A DNA stretch of 64,000 nucleotides from Epiperipatus broadwayi. Its lineage: Eukaryota > Onychophora > Udeonychophora > Euonychophora > Peripatidae. The stretch covers positions 3,767,443 to 3,831,442 of the forward strand of contig JAQFVV010000111.1 in assembly GCA_028023455.1 (NCBI GenBank). The letters are read 5' to 3'. Positions 1 to 14,208 of this stretch are shown here, one piece after another (within the stretch, counting starts at the first letter, position 1; every line of letters begins with the position of its first letter). The notes under the pieces were generated by a model. It was not told the DNA's origin. It did not search any database and worked only from the letters and a program-made list of their open reading frames with translations. The translations under genes were made by a program, and so were the position numbers.

Positions 1-248
1 AAAAATATATGCCAAAAACGTGCCAATTTGGATAATACAAATGCATATTTTTATACTATTTATTTCTAAGGCTATATAATACCTCGAAAAAATGTTTATG
101 AATACGTAAAAATTAGGCAGTCTACTAAATAGACTAAGAATTTATTACAGATGCAAATATACATTTTTGAAAAAATGAATAAAAAATTATAATTTTTTAA
201 GATAATATTATAAAGAATTATATATGAATCATTTTGCCAATCTATTAT
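1..248. other. AT-rich non-coding flank
   Basis: Simple AT-rich sequence with no open frame of note and no recognised repeat. Confidence 0.6.
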
Positions 249-509
249 AATAAATATTATAATAAATTGAAAGTATGCTAGCCTTTCTCACATGCGCAAT
301 TATAACAGAGAAAGCCAATCAGATTTTCAACAGATATCTAATAAATAATCAAGCTTAGACACGAGACAGAGATTTTGATAGAACCAAATCTCTGTCTCGT
401 GTCTAAGCTTGATTATTTATTAGACATCTGTTTAAAATCTGATTGGCTTTCTCTGTTATAATTGCGCATGTGAGAAAGGTAGCATACTTTCAATTTAATA
501 AATATTATA
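249..509. mobile_element. Foldback (hairpin) element with candidate 13-bp target duplication
   Basis: Two arms of about 111 bp (264-375 and 386-496) are inverted complements around a 10-bp loop (376-385). I count three differences between them: two substitutions and one single-base indel. The arms start at AAATTGAAAGTATGC and end at its complement. The 13-mer AATAAATATTATA occurs at 249-261 and again at 497-509, directly after the right arm, so it may be a target-site duplication; two extra bases separate it from the left arm. There is no coding capacity. It resembles a long-arm MITE or foldback element. The superfamily is unknown. Confidence 0.8.
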
Positions 510-2664
510 GCATGAAATGAAAACTAAACAAATCAAAATTAATGTTAAAATTATTTAATAAAAAAATCATTAAAGAGTGCAAACTTTATTTTTTTTTTAA
601 ATACTTTAATTGTTATTCTATACATGTTCATTAAGTTCATTCTGAAATCTTGGAAACTTTTCCTAACGAAAATAACTTAATAATGACCTTGTTTTTAATT
701 TTTTTACTGACATTTAACTATATTTTATTTTTAATATAGAATATATACATATATATATTGTAACCTGCACAAATTAAGATACTGCCATGGCAAAAATGCT
801 GAATCAAAGTTTACACAAACAGACACTATAATAGTTCTGGATTTATGAAACACAAAACAACGAGTCCTCTTATAACCAACATAATAATCAATTATATTTA
901 ATAATAAATAAGGTTCTTATATTAGAATAAATATTATCACAGATATTTATACTTTTCTTAAAAATATAGGTTCTTTTACAATTTTAAAATTTCATCTTAG
1001 GTTCTAAAATGTTTTTGTCTCAGGGTTCAAATTCAAACTCCATTTATAACAAGAAATTCCTATGGTTAATATATTTAAACATTATTACAAAGTGATAACT
1101 ATTATTCAAATTGTAACATTTGATATTCTTTTCTTTATTTTTACCTTAACATTAATATTTTTAAGAGAGCAGAAATGAAGCTACACAATAATATAATATT
1201 CAAATACTTAACTAATACATGACTAGTACATTGGACATTACTTTTAATAAGCAGTAACATGGAATAATATAGAAGGCAGTAAGGGTATATTTTATTCTAC
1301 CAATTGCATTACAAGTATATTTGAAATAAAACAAGTAGCATAATATTTACTTTCTGATAACTCAGGTAAAATGAGCAATAAAGTAAGCCAAAATACGTGA
1401 ATAAAGTTGTAAATAAATAAATTCTAATATTCAAGTAAAAATGAGTAATAAGTAAAGCAGATAAATGATAAATTTTATGTGACCATTAAAGTGTACTCCT
1501 ATAAAATAACGAAAACATTACTAAAGTAGATATTCTGAATATCAAATGTGATAGTGCAATATGTTATAATGGCAATGAAACAAAAACATATTTAATTAAT
1601 AACAAAAAATATTTATTTTTAACATATAGCAATTTCAATAGAATAGAATATTACTTTACAATAAGCATTATATATTTTTTAATAATTTACAATATCAAAT
1701 TTTACATATAAATATACCTTTCAAAAACATTATCAACAATTTATAACATAAGTAATTACTATTACCCAAAAGTTATCCTATCTACCTAATATGGTCTTTA
1801 TTTCCATCATTATACCCCATAGAGTAATAACAATACATCTATATGCTTAAATCCAGGCTACTAGTAAGACATTATATACATTTTATGATCAAGGTGGGAT
1901 TAAAAAATCAGTGTGATGATTCTTTATAGGTTTTAAACAGATAGTTACAAATATTATGCAACATAGTTAATAGTCTGATATAGCAGTAATAACACCTATG
2001 ATGGGGTGAGTAAATAAATAAGCTCAACACTTATAATTTACTTTAAATTTAAAATTATAATGGAGATAATAATGATTATAAGACAATCATGCCTTTAAAT
2101 ATTTGCAATATATTAAAATACACTTCAACATTGAATTTCTATGGCAAAGTGAATAATGAAAATATGAACAAATAAAAAAAAAGGGCACCCAATAACTATG
2201 CAAGTAGTGCTGATAAATAAACATGCATTCTCACTCATGTAGGGACTAATGAATATAAAAAGCAATATAGTATCCACCTAAAACTGTCTATAAGAATACC
2301 ATTAATAGTGTAAGACATTGAGCTGATAATAATAATAATAAATAAATAACTATACATCTTGCACATACATAAATAGGGATACAATATATCTATTTGGTAT
2401 AATACTATGTGTAGCTAGATAAAACAATCATTGGATCATGATGACAACATTTAATTTACAAGCTATCCAAAATTCTCTCACACATCCTGACATTGATAAT
2501 AGTGTTATTTATAAATGTTTATATCAAATATATAGAAGGTTGTTTTACATTTGGTCCTATGATTTATTTAAGCTTAGACTGTAGATAATTCAGGGAATTC
2601 CAATATAATAGTAAAAATTTTGTTTCTTGGACACCACCATTTTAAATATACTTATAACATCATA
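510..2664. other. AT-rich non-coding stretch
   Basis: About 2.1 kb with short A and T runs and no convincing coding region. I see no recognised mobile element in it. Confidence 0.6.
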
Positions 2665-3627
<963 letters not shown>

Positions 3628-3709
3628 TATACCTTTATATATATATATATTGAAGCAGTCAGATCTAATATACCTTTATATATATATATATTGAAGCAGT
3701 CAGATCTAA
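3628..3709. repeat. Exact 41-bp tandem duplication
   Basis: Positions 3628-3668 and 3669-3709 are identical. Each contains a short (TA)n run followed by TTGAAGCAGTCAGATCTAA. The exactness suggests a recent slippage or duplication event. Confidence 0.95.
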
Positions 3710-5538
3710 GTACGATCTAAGCTTCATGATATTCCACCCATTTACCTAATTTAAACCCCATTACTAATTGTAAAAATTTCCAGATCCTGTAATGTGATTT
3801 TATACTCTTTTCCATATACATCTGACTTCAGTTAAAACTGCTCTGTTATTTAAATATTTGTTAAAACTAATTATGTTATATTTAGTTGTATTTATACTAC
3901 CAATTATTTTATGGTAAAATAATAATAAATAATGCTATTTAAAGAATATTTAGTTATTTGATCAGGCGTATTACTTATAAATGGTTAAACATACATTAGT
4001 ACAGAATTTCATTACATTGTAATATTTTATTTTATATTTTGCAATTTTGTCCAATTTTTATGATTACAAATTACATTTCTTCAATAAGTTTTAAAATCAT
4101 CCTTTTTCAAAGACAATGGGAAATCTTTCATTAATTAATTCAAAATGACAAGTTTAATTTAAGGGTAGTTCTAATTTAAAATTATTTGTTTAGATTTTAC
4201 AAATTCATTTTCTAAGTAGAAAGTGAATTCAAAATAATGGATTTGAAAGTCTTATCGAAGTAATGGATTGATTTTTAATTAGACATATTCCTCTTGGTAA
4301 CAGGACAAAAGCTTTAGCCATAAGGCATAGAGATCAGAATGAGCAGGAAAATCACAGAAAGGAGCATAAATACCCTGGAAAATTACTTAGAAGCAGCCAT
4401 TACTTTCAATTTTTAATAAGAGTTGCCACTGGAAATTATGTCCATTTTAATATTGAAACTTTCACAGTATGGCACATGGCTAAATTCAGGAATGTGATTG
4501 CTGGATCCTGAAGTTCCCAACAAATCTTCAAATGTTGCTGCTAAAATAGAACTCCCAAATACCAAATTGTAAGCTGCCTAAAATCCATAATGAAACTAAT
4601 CTATAAAATGAATTTTGAGTTAAGTGCACACCTACATTTTCTTCTAAACCTAAGCTGACTCTGTGTTCCTGAATCCACAAGCAAGTCATGAAGGACTGAT
4701 AATTTTTAATTTTGATTAAACCACAACTTTCCAATCTATTCATAAACTATCTCACTAATTATGTTAAAAGTTATTATTGCCTTAAATCTTGTTTATCCAT
4801 TTAATTGTGCTTAAAATTGTTACACAGTAATTCTCTATGTTGTTATATCTTTAGTTCTAAATTAATACTTTAATAATTTTCTTTCTCTTCTTATGGTGGT
4901 TTATTTTGATAACTCTTACTTGTATTTGTTTTAATAATTATTAATATCATTTACTTGTGATATGATATGCCAATAATACTTTCAACTCGATAATGTTTTT
5001 GTTTAAACTTATCCTAAGAAAATATTTACCGTATAAAGTTTTATAACCTATCACTTGCCTATAAGAACTAAATTAATAATAGTTCTACTAATAATCGGGT
5101 TGAAAGATTTATTTAATTACTTGAGATCATTTTACCAAGAGCTGATATAAATTTTATTATCTTAACTTATAGCTACTATGCTCTTGATTAGGTTCATTTA
5201 ATCTCTAAAAGAGTATTCACATGTGTTAATTTGAGAGAAATATATATCTTCTCAGTTAAGCCTGGTATTCCAGCATTTGTGTTTGAGAAAAGCATGATAT
5301 AAGGGGGTATTATTATATAATTGGGTTTAGGCATTTGCTTATTGTAAGTTTGATTTTAATTTTATGTGATCAAGTCATCACATTAAGTATTTATATTATA
5401 TAATTTGGGCTTTAAATTTAATATTATGACAATTATATTATATCTGTTCCTAATGTTGCTAGCACAAGCTATCTTCTTGATTTCTTAGGTTTTGTCATTC
5501 CTGTGGTGTTATTTGACATTGGATGAGTAGGTACTAGG
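3710..5538. other. Non-coding stretch with a slightly less AT-rich patch
   Basis: Around 4290-4700 the base composition is less AT-rich than its surroundings, but every frame is broken. No family was recognised. Confidence 0.5.
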
Positions 5539-5624
5539 GATTTTATGTACAAGCCTTCTGGCATTCATTGATTACTCTGGCTTGTACAGAGTGGCACTAC
5601 TGTATGGAGAGTTTTGCCTGTTTT
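5539..5624 (+). mobile_element. 5'-truncated copy of the hairpin retroposon family
   Basis: Positions 5539-5624 match the reverse complement of part of the 17595-17783 insertion, including the shared end GTATGGAGAGTTTTGCC. The copy starts later than the 17-kb copy but shares its other end. A still shorter copy lies at about 62410. A common 3' end with variable 5' truncation is typical of retroposons. There is no open frame. Confidence 0.7.
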
Positions 5625-8600
5625 AATATTCAATATAGAGGATGTAAATATTTCAATATATAAATAGAAATATAGCTTATTATTCATTTCATTTAATGTT
5701 CTACAAAAGAATTGTAATGATCTTAGTAATATAAAAGATCATGTATGGAAAGATTGGTAACTCATTATCAATTTTTCTACTGCATTCTCTCTATCATCTG
5801 CGACGTCTTTTTTTCATTTAGATGATTAGATAACGTTTTTATAGTTTTTCTCATTTATTATATTTGCAATTCTTTAAATATTAATTTATTTTTGTTTTTA
5901 GATGACATGACCTTTCTATCATATATATATTAAATATTTGGGATTGCAATTATTTGTTTCTTCCCATTTATAACTATTAATCTTTTGAAGTAAAAACTTA
6001 GCTTTTAAAAATAATTTTTTTATTTATCAATTTATTTTTTTAACATCTGGTTATATGATATTTTAATTTAGTTATTTATTTAGAAGATTCCCATTATCTA
6101 AAAAAAAATATTTACATTTACTAATTTATTTTTAATTCAAAGTAAATTGAAATATATATTTATTTTTTTTAAAAAAATACCTATTTTAAAAAAATGCTAC
6201 AACTAAAATTTCAAACTAATAAAATGATTCTAAAAACAATTAATATAACATTTTACTTATCTACTGAAAACATAAAAAATAAAACTAAAATAATAATGCC
6301 TTTATATTCAATATTTATATGTTGACTTTATATATATACATTATTGTAAAGTATCAACTGTAAAAACAAGCAAGACCCTAATTATTCCAGGAAAAAAAGA
6401 ACAAAAAAAAAAATAGCAATTTCGTTTTGTGTTTGTTTTATTCAGCTATGTATATATTTCATTGCAAATCACTGATAAAATACAGAAAAGAAAATGAAAT
6501 ATGGATAATAAAAAAACAAGATTTCTGCAAATTTTAGCTATATATTAGAAATCAACTTCTGGCTGTGTGTTGACATTTATGTGCGTGTGGATAATCTAAC
6601 TTAGATCCCTTCATACAAGTCAAGAAGATTAATTATTATTGCAAGTTTTAATTCTGTGTAACTCAGTTTCTTTATATTATTTCTATTTTATTGTATGTTG
6701 ATATTTTAGAAAGAAAAGAGAGAGAGAGAGAGAGCAACTCATGAGCAAGTGTGTAATATCAATGAAACTGCTAATGAGTGTTATTTGACCACCAACCTAG
6801 TTTGAACTCCCTTGCTAAATAATCATACGTTGACAGTTCCAAAAGCAAGATATTTTAAACCACACAAGTGGATAGTAGATACCTCAATCACATATAACCA
6901 TCAGGAGGCTAGTGTCATTAAGGAATCAACTAGAACATTGGTATATTTTTGAAGTGGTGTTGCCAATTCATCTCAAATAATTTATTGTGGGAAAAATTAA
7001 AAAGAAATGCCTTGCTGAAACTCTAGCTTACTTTGTTCAGAGGGCTGGAGGCCACTGTGAGTCCAGGCACATCTGAATGGAAGACTAGACAAACACATCC
7101 AGGGCTGACCATGTAAGAAGTGATGATTACAGTGTCTACAATAACTCAAGCCACTGTGGGAAAGTAAACATCGGAGGAATAGAAAAAGCATGAAGAAAGC
7201 CTACTTTGATTCATATTCATGATTGCCTAAGTCCAGATGGCAACTAGTTTAGCTCTATACCATAAATTTTCTATCATCTTAACAATAATTTTGAAAATAG
7301 TAATCCACTAAATTGAAAAAAAAACGTTCATGCTATAATCAGTGTGTGTTTTGAAAGATAGTTTTTTTTCTATGATTATTGTCAAGAAAGCTTCCATTAT
7401 AATCAGTATGTAATATCTACATATACTTGTCCATAGTATGCTTAAAATGTAATTAATAGTACTTCCAAATGCAGAAACTCAAGCAGTCAGTTGTATGCAA
7501 CAAACATTTATTAATAATTATTTGACATTTTCACTTTAATCTCTTTTCTCTCCCCTCAAATATCAGATGATGTATTAGCAATTAAGGGTTTTGTTGTCAC
7601 TAAATATTAAATTATCTTTATGCTATTTTTATTTTATTTTCAATTGTTTTATCAATACTATTATATATATATATATATGTAGTGATTTGTACACATATAC
7701 AGTGGTTTATGTTGATATAGTTTGTTTTAAAATAGATGTTCATTACTTTGATAGAAATATTTATGTAAACATTTTATGATGGAGAAGGTTTACATCCTAG
7801 ATGTGCATGGATTCATACCAGTGGTAGACAGACCTAAAACAAAATAATAAAGGGAAGTATGAAGTGATAATAGTAAGTAGATGAGAGATTTTTGTTTAGT
7901 ATCAATTTAGTAACGGCACAAATTAGGCAGAAATATGAATGGATGCAAATTAAGTATGGGATATGTACATTATATTATTGACAAGATGAGTATGTATATA
8001 CATTTTATTTTGTTTATTAATTATATGAACATCACAAAGGATACAAATTATTTACACTAAGTGAAATGACATTTAATATCATAATTAAAATATGTGTGAT
8101 ACTTTCATTTTTTTTCTCATTATTATTATTATTCATTAAATGTTCAGTAATTTTATAATTAATTCTATTTTAATTACTTATTTTGGGGGTGTAATCATTA
8201 TTTTGTAATATTGGAATAAACATGAATCAGGTATTGAAATTAAACTGCTTTTATGTTTATTTATGAGTTAGAAAAGTCCTTATAAATGTTGCTCATAAGT
8301 CATCACCAGATAATGTTATATTATGTACCCCAGTAAAAAAATAAAAAGGGTATATATATATTGGTATATATAACAATTTTCTAGTGCCTAAATATGTATT
8401 TAGGATCTAGTTCTTTTCTGTGCCTACAAAGAAGAATGGGGGTGATATTATCACTAGAAATTATTTATATAGATGGGCAAATATGCACAGAATAACAGTA
8501 CAAATGATTTATTTTGTTTTATTTCTGAGATAGCTTAGAGGTTCATCTCCCATCAAATAGGTAAAGTGACTCTAAGACTCACAGGATAAACTTATAAAGA

Positions 8601-9494
8601 TGGTATCACAGTGATATCCCAAGGGATGAATATTAATCATCCCATCCTGAATAATAAAACAGTTAATTATAGCTACACTGTATTGGACCAAGAATTTGTG
8701 TAACAATGCTAAGGGCCTCTATGTTGAAATGAATGAAACCTTAATGTCTCCAAACTATTGTAGTACAAGAATTTGGCACACAATATGGGTCTTGATCAAC
8801 ACAATATACTAGGAGTGGAGTGAGCATGGGGAAAAAAACAGAGGTAGATAAATTTTAGGTATGAAAAAAAATATTTTGCTGTAGGGTTATTTTTGGTCAT
8901 ATCTTCTTATTTAGACTTTTTCTATAGCTGTATTTATTATTATTTTATTTCTTAATTAATGTTGGCAAATAATTGCTATCCAATTCTTAATTACAAAAAC
9001 CTCTGAGAAGAATTGATTTCCCTGACATTAATTGCCATAATTTTAATATGCATTAAATGTTGTAGGGAGAGAAAGTAAAGAATGTGGAATTATTCAGAAA
9101 AATAGTATTTCTTAGTAATAATATAGAGATGAGGGGATATAACTTGAAAAATTTGAATTATGTCATAAAATGAGTATTATATTTTTTTGACTCTAAAAAA
9201 TATCACTGTAAAATTTTTAGACATACATGAGATGTTTATAATTTGACTTTAAAAGGTACAAGATTAGTGGTGTATTTCATAATCAGTTAAGTGAAAAAAT
9301 ACAGACTTGATGATTTTTTTCTGGTTTCTTTGCCTAATTTTATTAGACTAGAAAATTATAAAAGTTTCTTAAGAATAGTTGACTAGAATTCCCATTGAGT
9401 CAAATTTAATCTTTTCTTTGCTAAGTTTATCTATAGTAAGGAATTATTTCTCACTTGTGACAAACAGAAATTGCCTATAAAAGTTTTTGTATTT
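5625..9494. other. AT-rich non-coding stretch with a higher-GC island near 6.85-7.2 kb
   Basis: Mostly low-complexity AT sequence with short (GA)n (about 6715-6733) and (TA)n (about 7660) runs. Positions about 6850-7200 and 8500-8830 are less AT-rich, but I could not assign an exon, RNA gene or repeat family to them. Confidence 0.5.
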
Positions 9495-11228
9495 CTAGAC
9501 ACCACTCCTGCTAAAAAAATTGTTTTTCAAAATTAAAGGTAAATTAGAACTAAGTGTAGTGCAATGCTTAGGAAATAGTGATGCCATCTTTTGTGATGAG
9601 AAGAGAGTGTAGAATGAGTTTTCTTGCTGATAGTAGTATTGAGTTTTTTTTTCATTGTGATGCATATTTCTTTTTGGTTTAGATAATTTAAATTTACCCA
9701 TTACATCAACAGATGAGAGAGATTTGGTATGATTATTGTCTGATGCATCATCCATTTTTGCATCAGTTAAGGTACTCTCATGGTCACAATTTTCCTTATT
9801 GGATAAGTTATTAAAAGACAGAGTTGTTTCAGTAGGAAGTTCTTTATCCATCAGAAGTTATTTATCTATAACTTTTTGAATAATTGGGGAATTATGGTTA
9901 CAGATGCTTCAGACTGTATGTTTTGCTCAGAATTTAAAAGAGAAGGGGATTGAGTTCTTGGAACGTTGGTGGTTTCTGGTATTTTTAAGCCACATTGTTT
10001 GTAAACTTGATCAGGGCAGTACTTAATAATATGAAATACATGGCTATGCAAACAAATGCTGAGCTGATAATTTTTTGAAGGTGATAATGAGAGGATATAA
10101 ATTAATAGAATGAAATGTAGATTTACCAAATGGCTTTACTTTGTTTTTAATGTGACGAAAAATACTGCTTTGTTTGTTAAAATAGGAACAATTGTTCTTC
10201 TTTCTTGCCATAATTATTGAGGGCAATTGCAAACTTTCTTCTGTATACTCTATATGGCAGTTTTCCACCTAATCTTTTGGAAAAGTGTTTTTATTAGTCT
10301 CAGTGGAACAAATTGTTTTATCATTTAAACACTGAATGTGTTCTAGAAAAATATTTTTCTGTACTGTATTATGAAAATATAGAATTAGATAAAGATTATG
10401 TAAATTGTCTCAAGTTTTGTATAACATGTTCCATAGATTCTTTTGAGATATTAGACTGTACAACTCATCTGTGGAAAATTTCATTATTGATATGTTGGAA
10501 TCTGTTACAGCTAAAAACAGAGTTTGTCACTCTTAAATTTTTGGACAGATTTTAGGACTGTTATTGGTACTATCAAATTAAATTTGTGAGTTATATTTTT
10601 GTAATCTTTAGTAATTATTTTATTTGAATTAAGTTGATTTAAATCTGATATTTGATTTTGTACTTCATTGTTTAGATTAAAAATATCATGAAAATTTTGT
10701 TATTTTAATTTAATCATTTCAAAATCATTGTCATTATTATTTTTTTAAAAAAACTTGCATATAAATATTTAAATTTTTAAATATTTTCAATAATTAATAC
10801 TTGTGAATGTAATGGGCTCAAGAATTGTTGTCCAATGTTTTGAATAAGGGAGTGATTTGTTGGTTGGTATTACTGTGATTACAGTTTTAATGCAAGAAAT
10901 ATTTTAGGGTTATTAAAAGTTAACTGTTTTCTTTATTCTTAATATATGTTGAGTAAAAGCTAATGTAATAATACTAGAGTGTGTTTGTAATTTTCTGCTT
11001 AAAATTGCAATGGTTTTCTCTCCCTACAAAAGTTTTCTATAAAGTGAGTAAACTCTTGTGGTGAATGATTAAAATAATTACTGAATTGTCATATGTAATT
11101 TTTGTGATGATGAACATGTTGATAAGAAGTATTTTGATATATATTAAGAGGTATGTTTTTGATAATGATATTTTTGTGTGTTTATTTTGTACTGTATCTG
11201 CTTTCACATTGCCATATAACTTAGACAA
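9495..11228 (-). pseudogene. Possible decayed coding remnant of unknown family
   Basis: On the minus strand several open stretches follow one another in changing frames: about 11228-11037, 10268-10044, 10129-9866 and 9851-9495. The last encodes 118 hydrophilic residues rich in Ser, Asn, Lys and Asp, with segments such as NLSNKENCDHESTLTDAK and MGKFKLSKPKRN. Composition looks more protein-like than in neighbouring DNA, and stops and frameshifts separate the pieces. I recognise no domain. It may be a processed pseudogene, part of an unidentified transposon, or chance in AT-rich DNA. Confidence 0.35.
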
Positions 11229-11335
11229 AATGGGTCAAGTGTTGGTGGCCTAGTGGTTAGCATAGCTATTCTAAACAACTGGTCCAGGGTCAACATATTT
11301 AACATATGAAAAAAAAAAAAACTTAGATAAAATGG
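11219..11335 (+). mobile_element. tRNA-derived SINE, short copy with 15-bp target duplication
   Basis: The body (about 11234-11320) begins GTCAAGTGTTGGTGGCCTAG, which fits a tRNA A-box (GGCCTAGTGGTTA), and ends in a poly-A run after CATATGAAA. The flanks are ACTTAGACAAAATGG (11219-11233) and ACTTAGATAAAATGG (11321-11335), a target-site duplication with one mismatch. The central part is shorter than in the 14-kb copy and the B-box is not clear. Same family as the copies near 14.1, 16.9, 21.5, 25.1, 25.5 and 58.1 kb. Confidence 0.85.
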
Positions 11336-11553
11336 AAATTCAAAGTATATGGTGTTCTTATCTTTAAATACTTTTGTGTGATTTTTGCTTTAATACATAT
11401 TCCAAACATATGATTTGTCCAAATTGAGCTGTAGTATTACTAACCATGTCTAGAATTGTTTTTTTTTCTTTTTTGTCTAGGAAGGCATACCATCATCCAT
11501 GTATATATGTTGTTGAATATACTGTGTTTTATTATGTTAGAAATCATAGTATT

Positions 11554-11554
<1 letters not shown>

Positions 11555-11599
<45 letters not shown>

Positions 11600-11614
11600 T
11601 AGATAGATAGATAG

Positions 11615-11707
<93 letters not shown>
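11555..11707. repeat. Compound (TA)n-(GA)n-(GATA)n microsatellite
   Basis: A TA run passes into GAGA and then into about 120 bp of GATA/TAGA tetranucleotide repeats. It is non-coding. Confidence 0.97.
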
Positions 11708-11850
11708 TTAGAATATATATATTTGAAAAATATGTGATAAATGATAGTAAATTGGTCTATTAACTCTATGAGCTGTTTTTGAATATGAATGGAATAATCT
11801 TTTGACTTTTTTAATTAACTGGCTAACGTAGCCAATTGTCTAATAATGAT

Positions 11851-11954
11851 TAATAAATAGCTGTTAGATTATTTTATTTGTAGGTGTAACGAGCATAGAC
11901 GTTCGTTACATTGTTTTTTTTAATAAATAGCTGTTAGATTATTTTATTTGTAGG
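11851..11954. repeat. 34-bp direct duplication around a 36-bp palindromic insert
   Basis: Positions 11851-11884 and 11921-11954 are identical. The 36-bp spacer starts TGTAACGA and contains its complement TCGTTACA, followed by a T-run. This could be a small insertion with terminal inverted repeats bounded by an unusually long duplication, or a template-switch duplication. Confidence 0.85.
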
Positions 11955-13384
11955 ATAAAGCAAAGTTGGAAAATTCATCAAACCCTTATTTCCCAGTGTG
12001 ACTATTGTTTTTTCCTTTCAATGTTCCTGTGTTGTAGACTGGCATAGACTGTTTAAATAGATATATTAACTTTCCATGTATATATTTGGATTAAGAAATC
12101 TAATAATGTAGTTAAATATAATATTAGCATTTATTTATTTATCAAATCAAAAAATATATTCTAAATAGAATTACAAATCCATTGTGAACATTTCCAGCCC
12201 CCGAATTTCTTAAGAACGCCCAAGGCAACAAAGCCATTCGGTTACTAGTAAGAATAATCCTTGATTTTGATTAATTCTTAGTAATAATAAATTCTAAGAA
12301 CATTATTTTCTGATTTCTTATTACTTAACAATTTTTTGTATTAGACTCTGGAGACAAAAATAAATCTTTTAGAAAGATTATCTTTCTTACATATTTTTCT
12401 CAGATTTCAGTTATGAATTTAGAAGCAACTTAGATTACCAGTACTAGAAGTTTCAATTTTAAACAAATATATTCGTATTAAACAAATGCAACATCTATTA
12501 TTAAAACATTTTTAATTAATACATTAAATTCATTACAAAATTTGCACACATTGTATATATATATATATTCAAGCTGTTTTCACAATCATCGACTAGCAAC
12601 ATAGAAACTCAGATTATCTTTTTTTATGCATTCACTTCATTCATCTGGTGAGAAAGAGATATCTAAACCTAAACTGCATGCCTATAATGATAATTCAATA
12701 TTTTTCCACTATACTACTTTCATGAAAAGTATGGACTTGTTTCTATTCACTTTTAATACCTTATGTACACACGCGCACACATACGGACATTATAGCATAC
12801 CACTAGCTGAAATTTAAATACAAGTATAAAGCAGAATAGGTAAAAGATAACTGCTTATCTATAAGCCATAAGTTTATTAAATATATTAATTTTCAGATTA
12901 TTATCATCATAAAGCGTAAAACGACATAAGCTTAAATCTTGTTAATTAATAAACAAATGCATTTCATGTTTCATATACAAAGCACAATTAATAAATAATC
13001 AATTTACATTTTGAAAAAACTTCAAACATATCTATATACAGATAAATAATTAGTTGCATAGTTACCTGATATTTAGATATAATAGATCATTACAACCAGT
13101 GCTAGAATACTTAAGCAGTACTACATAAATAAATATATAATATCTAAATACATGTATATATTCTATACTGAACTTAATGTAATTAAAGTCTCATATGTGA
13201 GGGGTCAGAGTGATGTAAAGTCAACATGGGTAAAAAATAATATTGGCATCAACAAGGGCTTTGAGCATTCCATCATAAGATTTTCAATGAAATGGATGGC
13301 TGAAGATTTGGAGAGTTATGAAAAGTTTGAGGAATTGCTATCTTAATATAAATTATGCATTGATTGTATATATGTGTAGGAGAC
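11955..13384. other. AT-rich non-coding stretch
   Basis: No gene or mobile element was recognised. Short open frames near 12.6 and 13.15 kb have no visible homology. Confidence 0.5.
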
Positions 13385-13443
13385 GGTGATCTGTACCAAC
13401 TGATGAGTGCTGGTTCAGCACAAAATATATAAACTGGAAATCA
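13385..13443 (+). ncRNA. Degenerate hammerhead ribozyme copy 1
   Basis: This copy has the intact core box CTGATGA and a perfect stem II (GTGCTG-GTT-CAGCAC). The second core box reads AAAA instead of GAAA, and the helix III / cleavage region (TATATAAA) is altered. The flanking helix I strands CCAA and CTGG are only partly complementary. It is homologous to the copies at 15.2 and 18.0-18.8 kb. It is probably inactive. Confidence 0.6.
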
Positions 13444-14063
13444 TTTATCTTTTTCACATGTAGTGGCTGTCTGTATTGGTTATATAATATGAAATGGATA
13501 ACTGTAGGGAGCTTGAAAGTCTGAGATCAAGTCCCTTCTATATATGTATTGTAACAGATTAAATATGTGGGCCATTCTGTATCCCAAGTCATAGCCTAAT
13601 TATTGAACATCATTTGTAACAGAATAAAAATAATAAACTAAGAAAAAACAATCCTAATTTACTAATTGCCTGGGAATTATAGCATTATTTGCAAAAGAAT
13701 GAAAATAATAAACTAAACTAAAATGAATATCAATCAATGAATAATAAGTAACATTTAAGCTAATAAACCAATAATAATAATCTTTGTTATAACCTCCTAA
13801 ATTTCAATAGCATTTAGAATGGATAGAAAACATATAAAACATTACATCAAACTACCCTAACATATAATCATTATTTGCAATAGATCAAAGACAAAGCAAT
13901 AAAACTAAATATCACTATCTTATAAGTAACGTTTATTTTCTATTCTTTTTTTTTAAAAAAAAAACTTCCGTTTTGCAAAATCAAAGTTAAGAAATAACAT
14001 CATTTCAAATAAAGAAAAAAAAGACCAATATATATATGTTATATGTGGTGTATTTGCATTTTA

Positions 14064-14208
14064 AGATTGGTTTGTATTTGTCAAGCGTTGTTAGCCGAGA
14101 GGTCAGCGCAGCCGCCTTGCAAGCAAGCAGTTGGTTGCAGACGGTTGTTACGGATTCGCCTTCCGGCAGATGCTATGACATATGAAAAAAAAAAAGATTG
14201 GTTTGTAT
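14064..14208 (+). mobile_element. tRNA-derived SINE, best-preserved copy
   Basis: The body (about 14078-14194) starts GTCAAGCGTTGTTAGCCGAG, with an A-box-like TTAGCCGAGAGGTCAGC, a B-box-like GGATTCGCC about 55 bp later, a short tail GATGCTATGACATATG and poly-A. It is flanked by identical 14-bp target duplications AGATTGGTTTGTAT at 14064-14077 and 14195-14208. Short length, an internal Pol III promoter and an A-tail indicate mobilisation by a LINE. It is not a functional tRNA gene because no cloverleaf can be completed. Confidence 0.9.

Noticed and set aside
6997-7191. 64-codon minus-strand frame in a higher-GC island
   Set aside because: No recognisable domain, no splice context that I could defend.
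10313-10555. 80-codon plus-strand frame
   Set aside because: Lies opposite the possible minus-strand remnant and shows no family features; most likely chance.
13152-13346. 64-codon plus-strand frame just before the ribozyme repeat
   Set aside because: C-terminal half looks protein-like, but no homology or partner frame supports a Penelope or other gene.
14078-14194. Possible tRNA gene
   Set aside because: Pol III box-like motifs are present, but no cloverleaf, and there is a poly-A tail with target duplications: a SINE.
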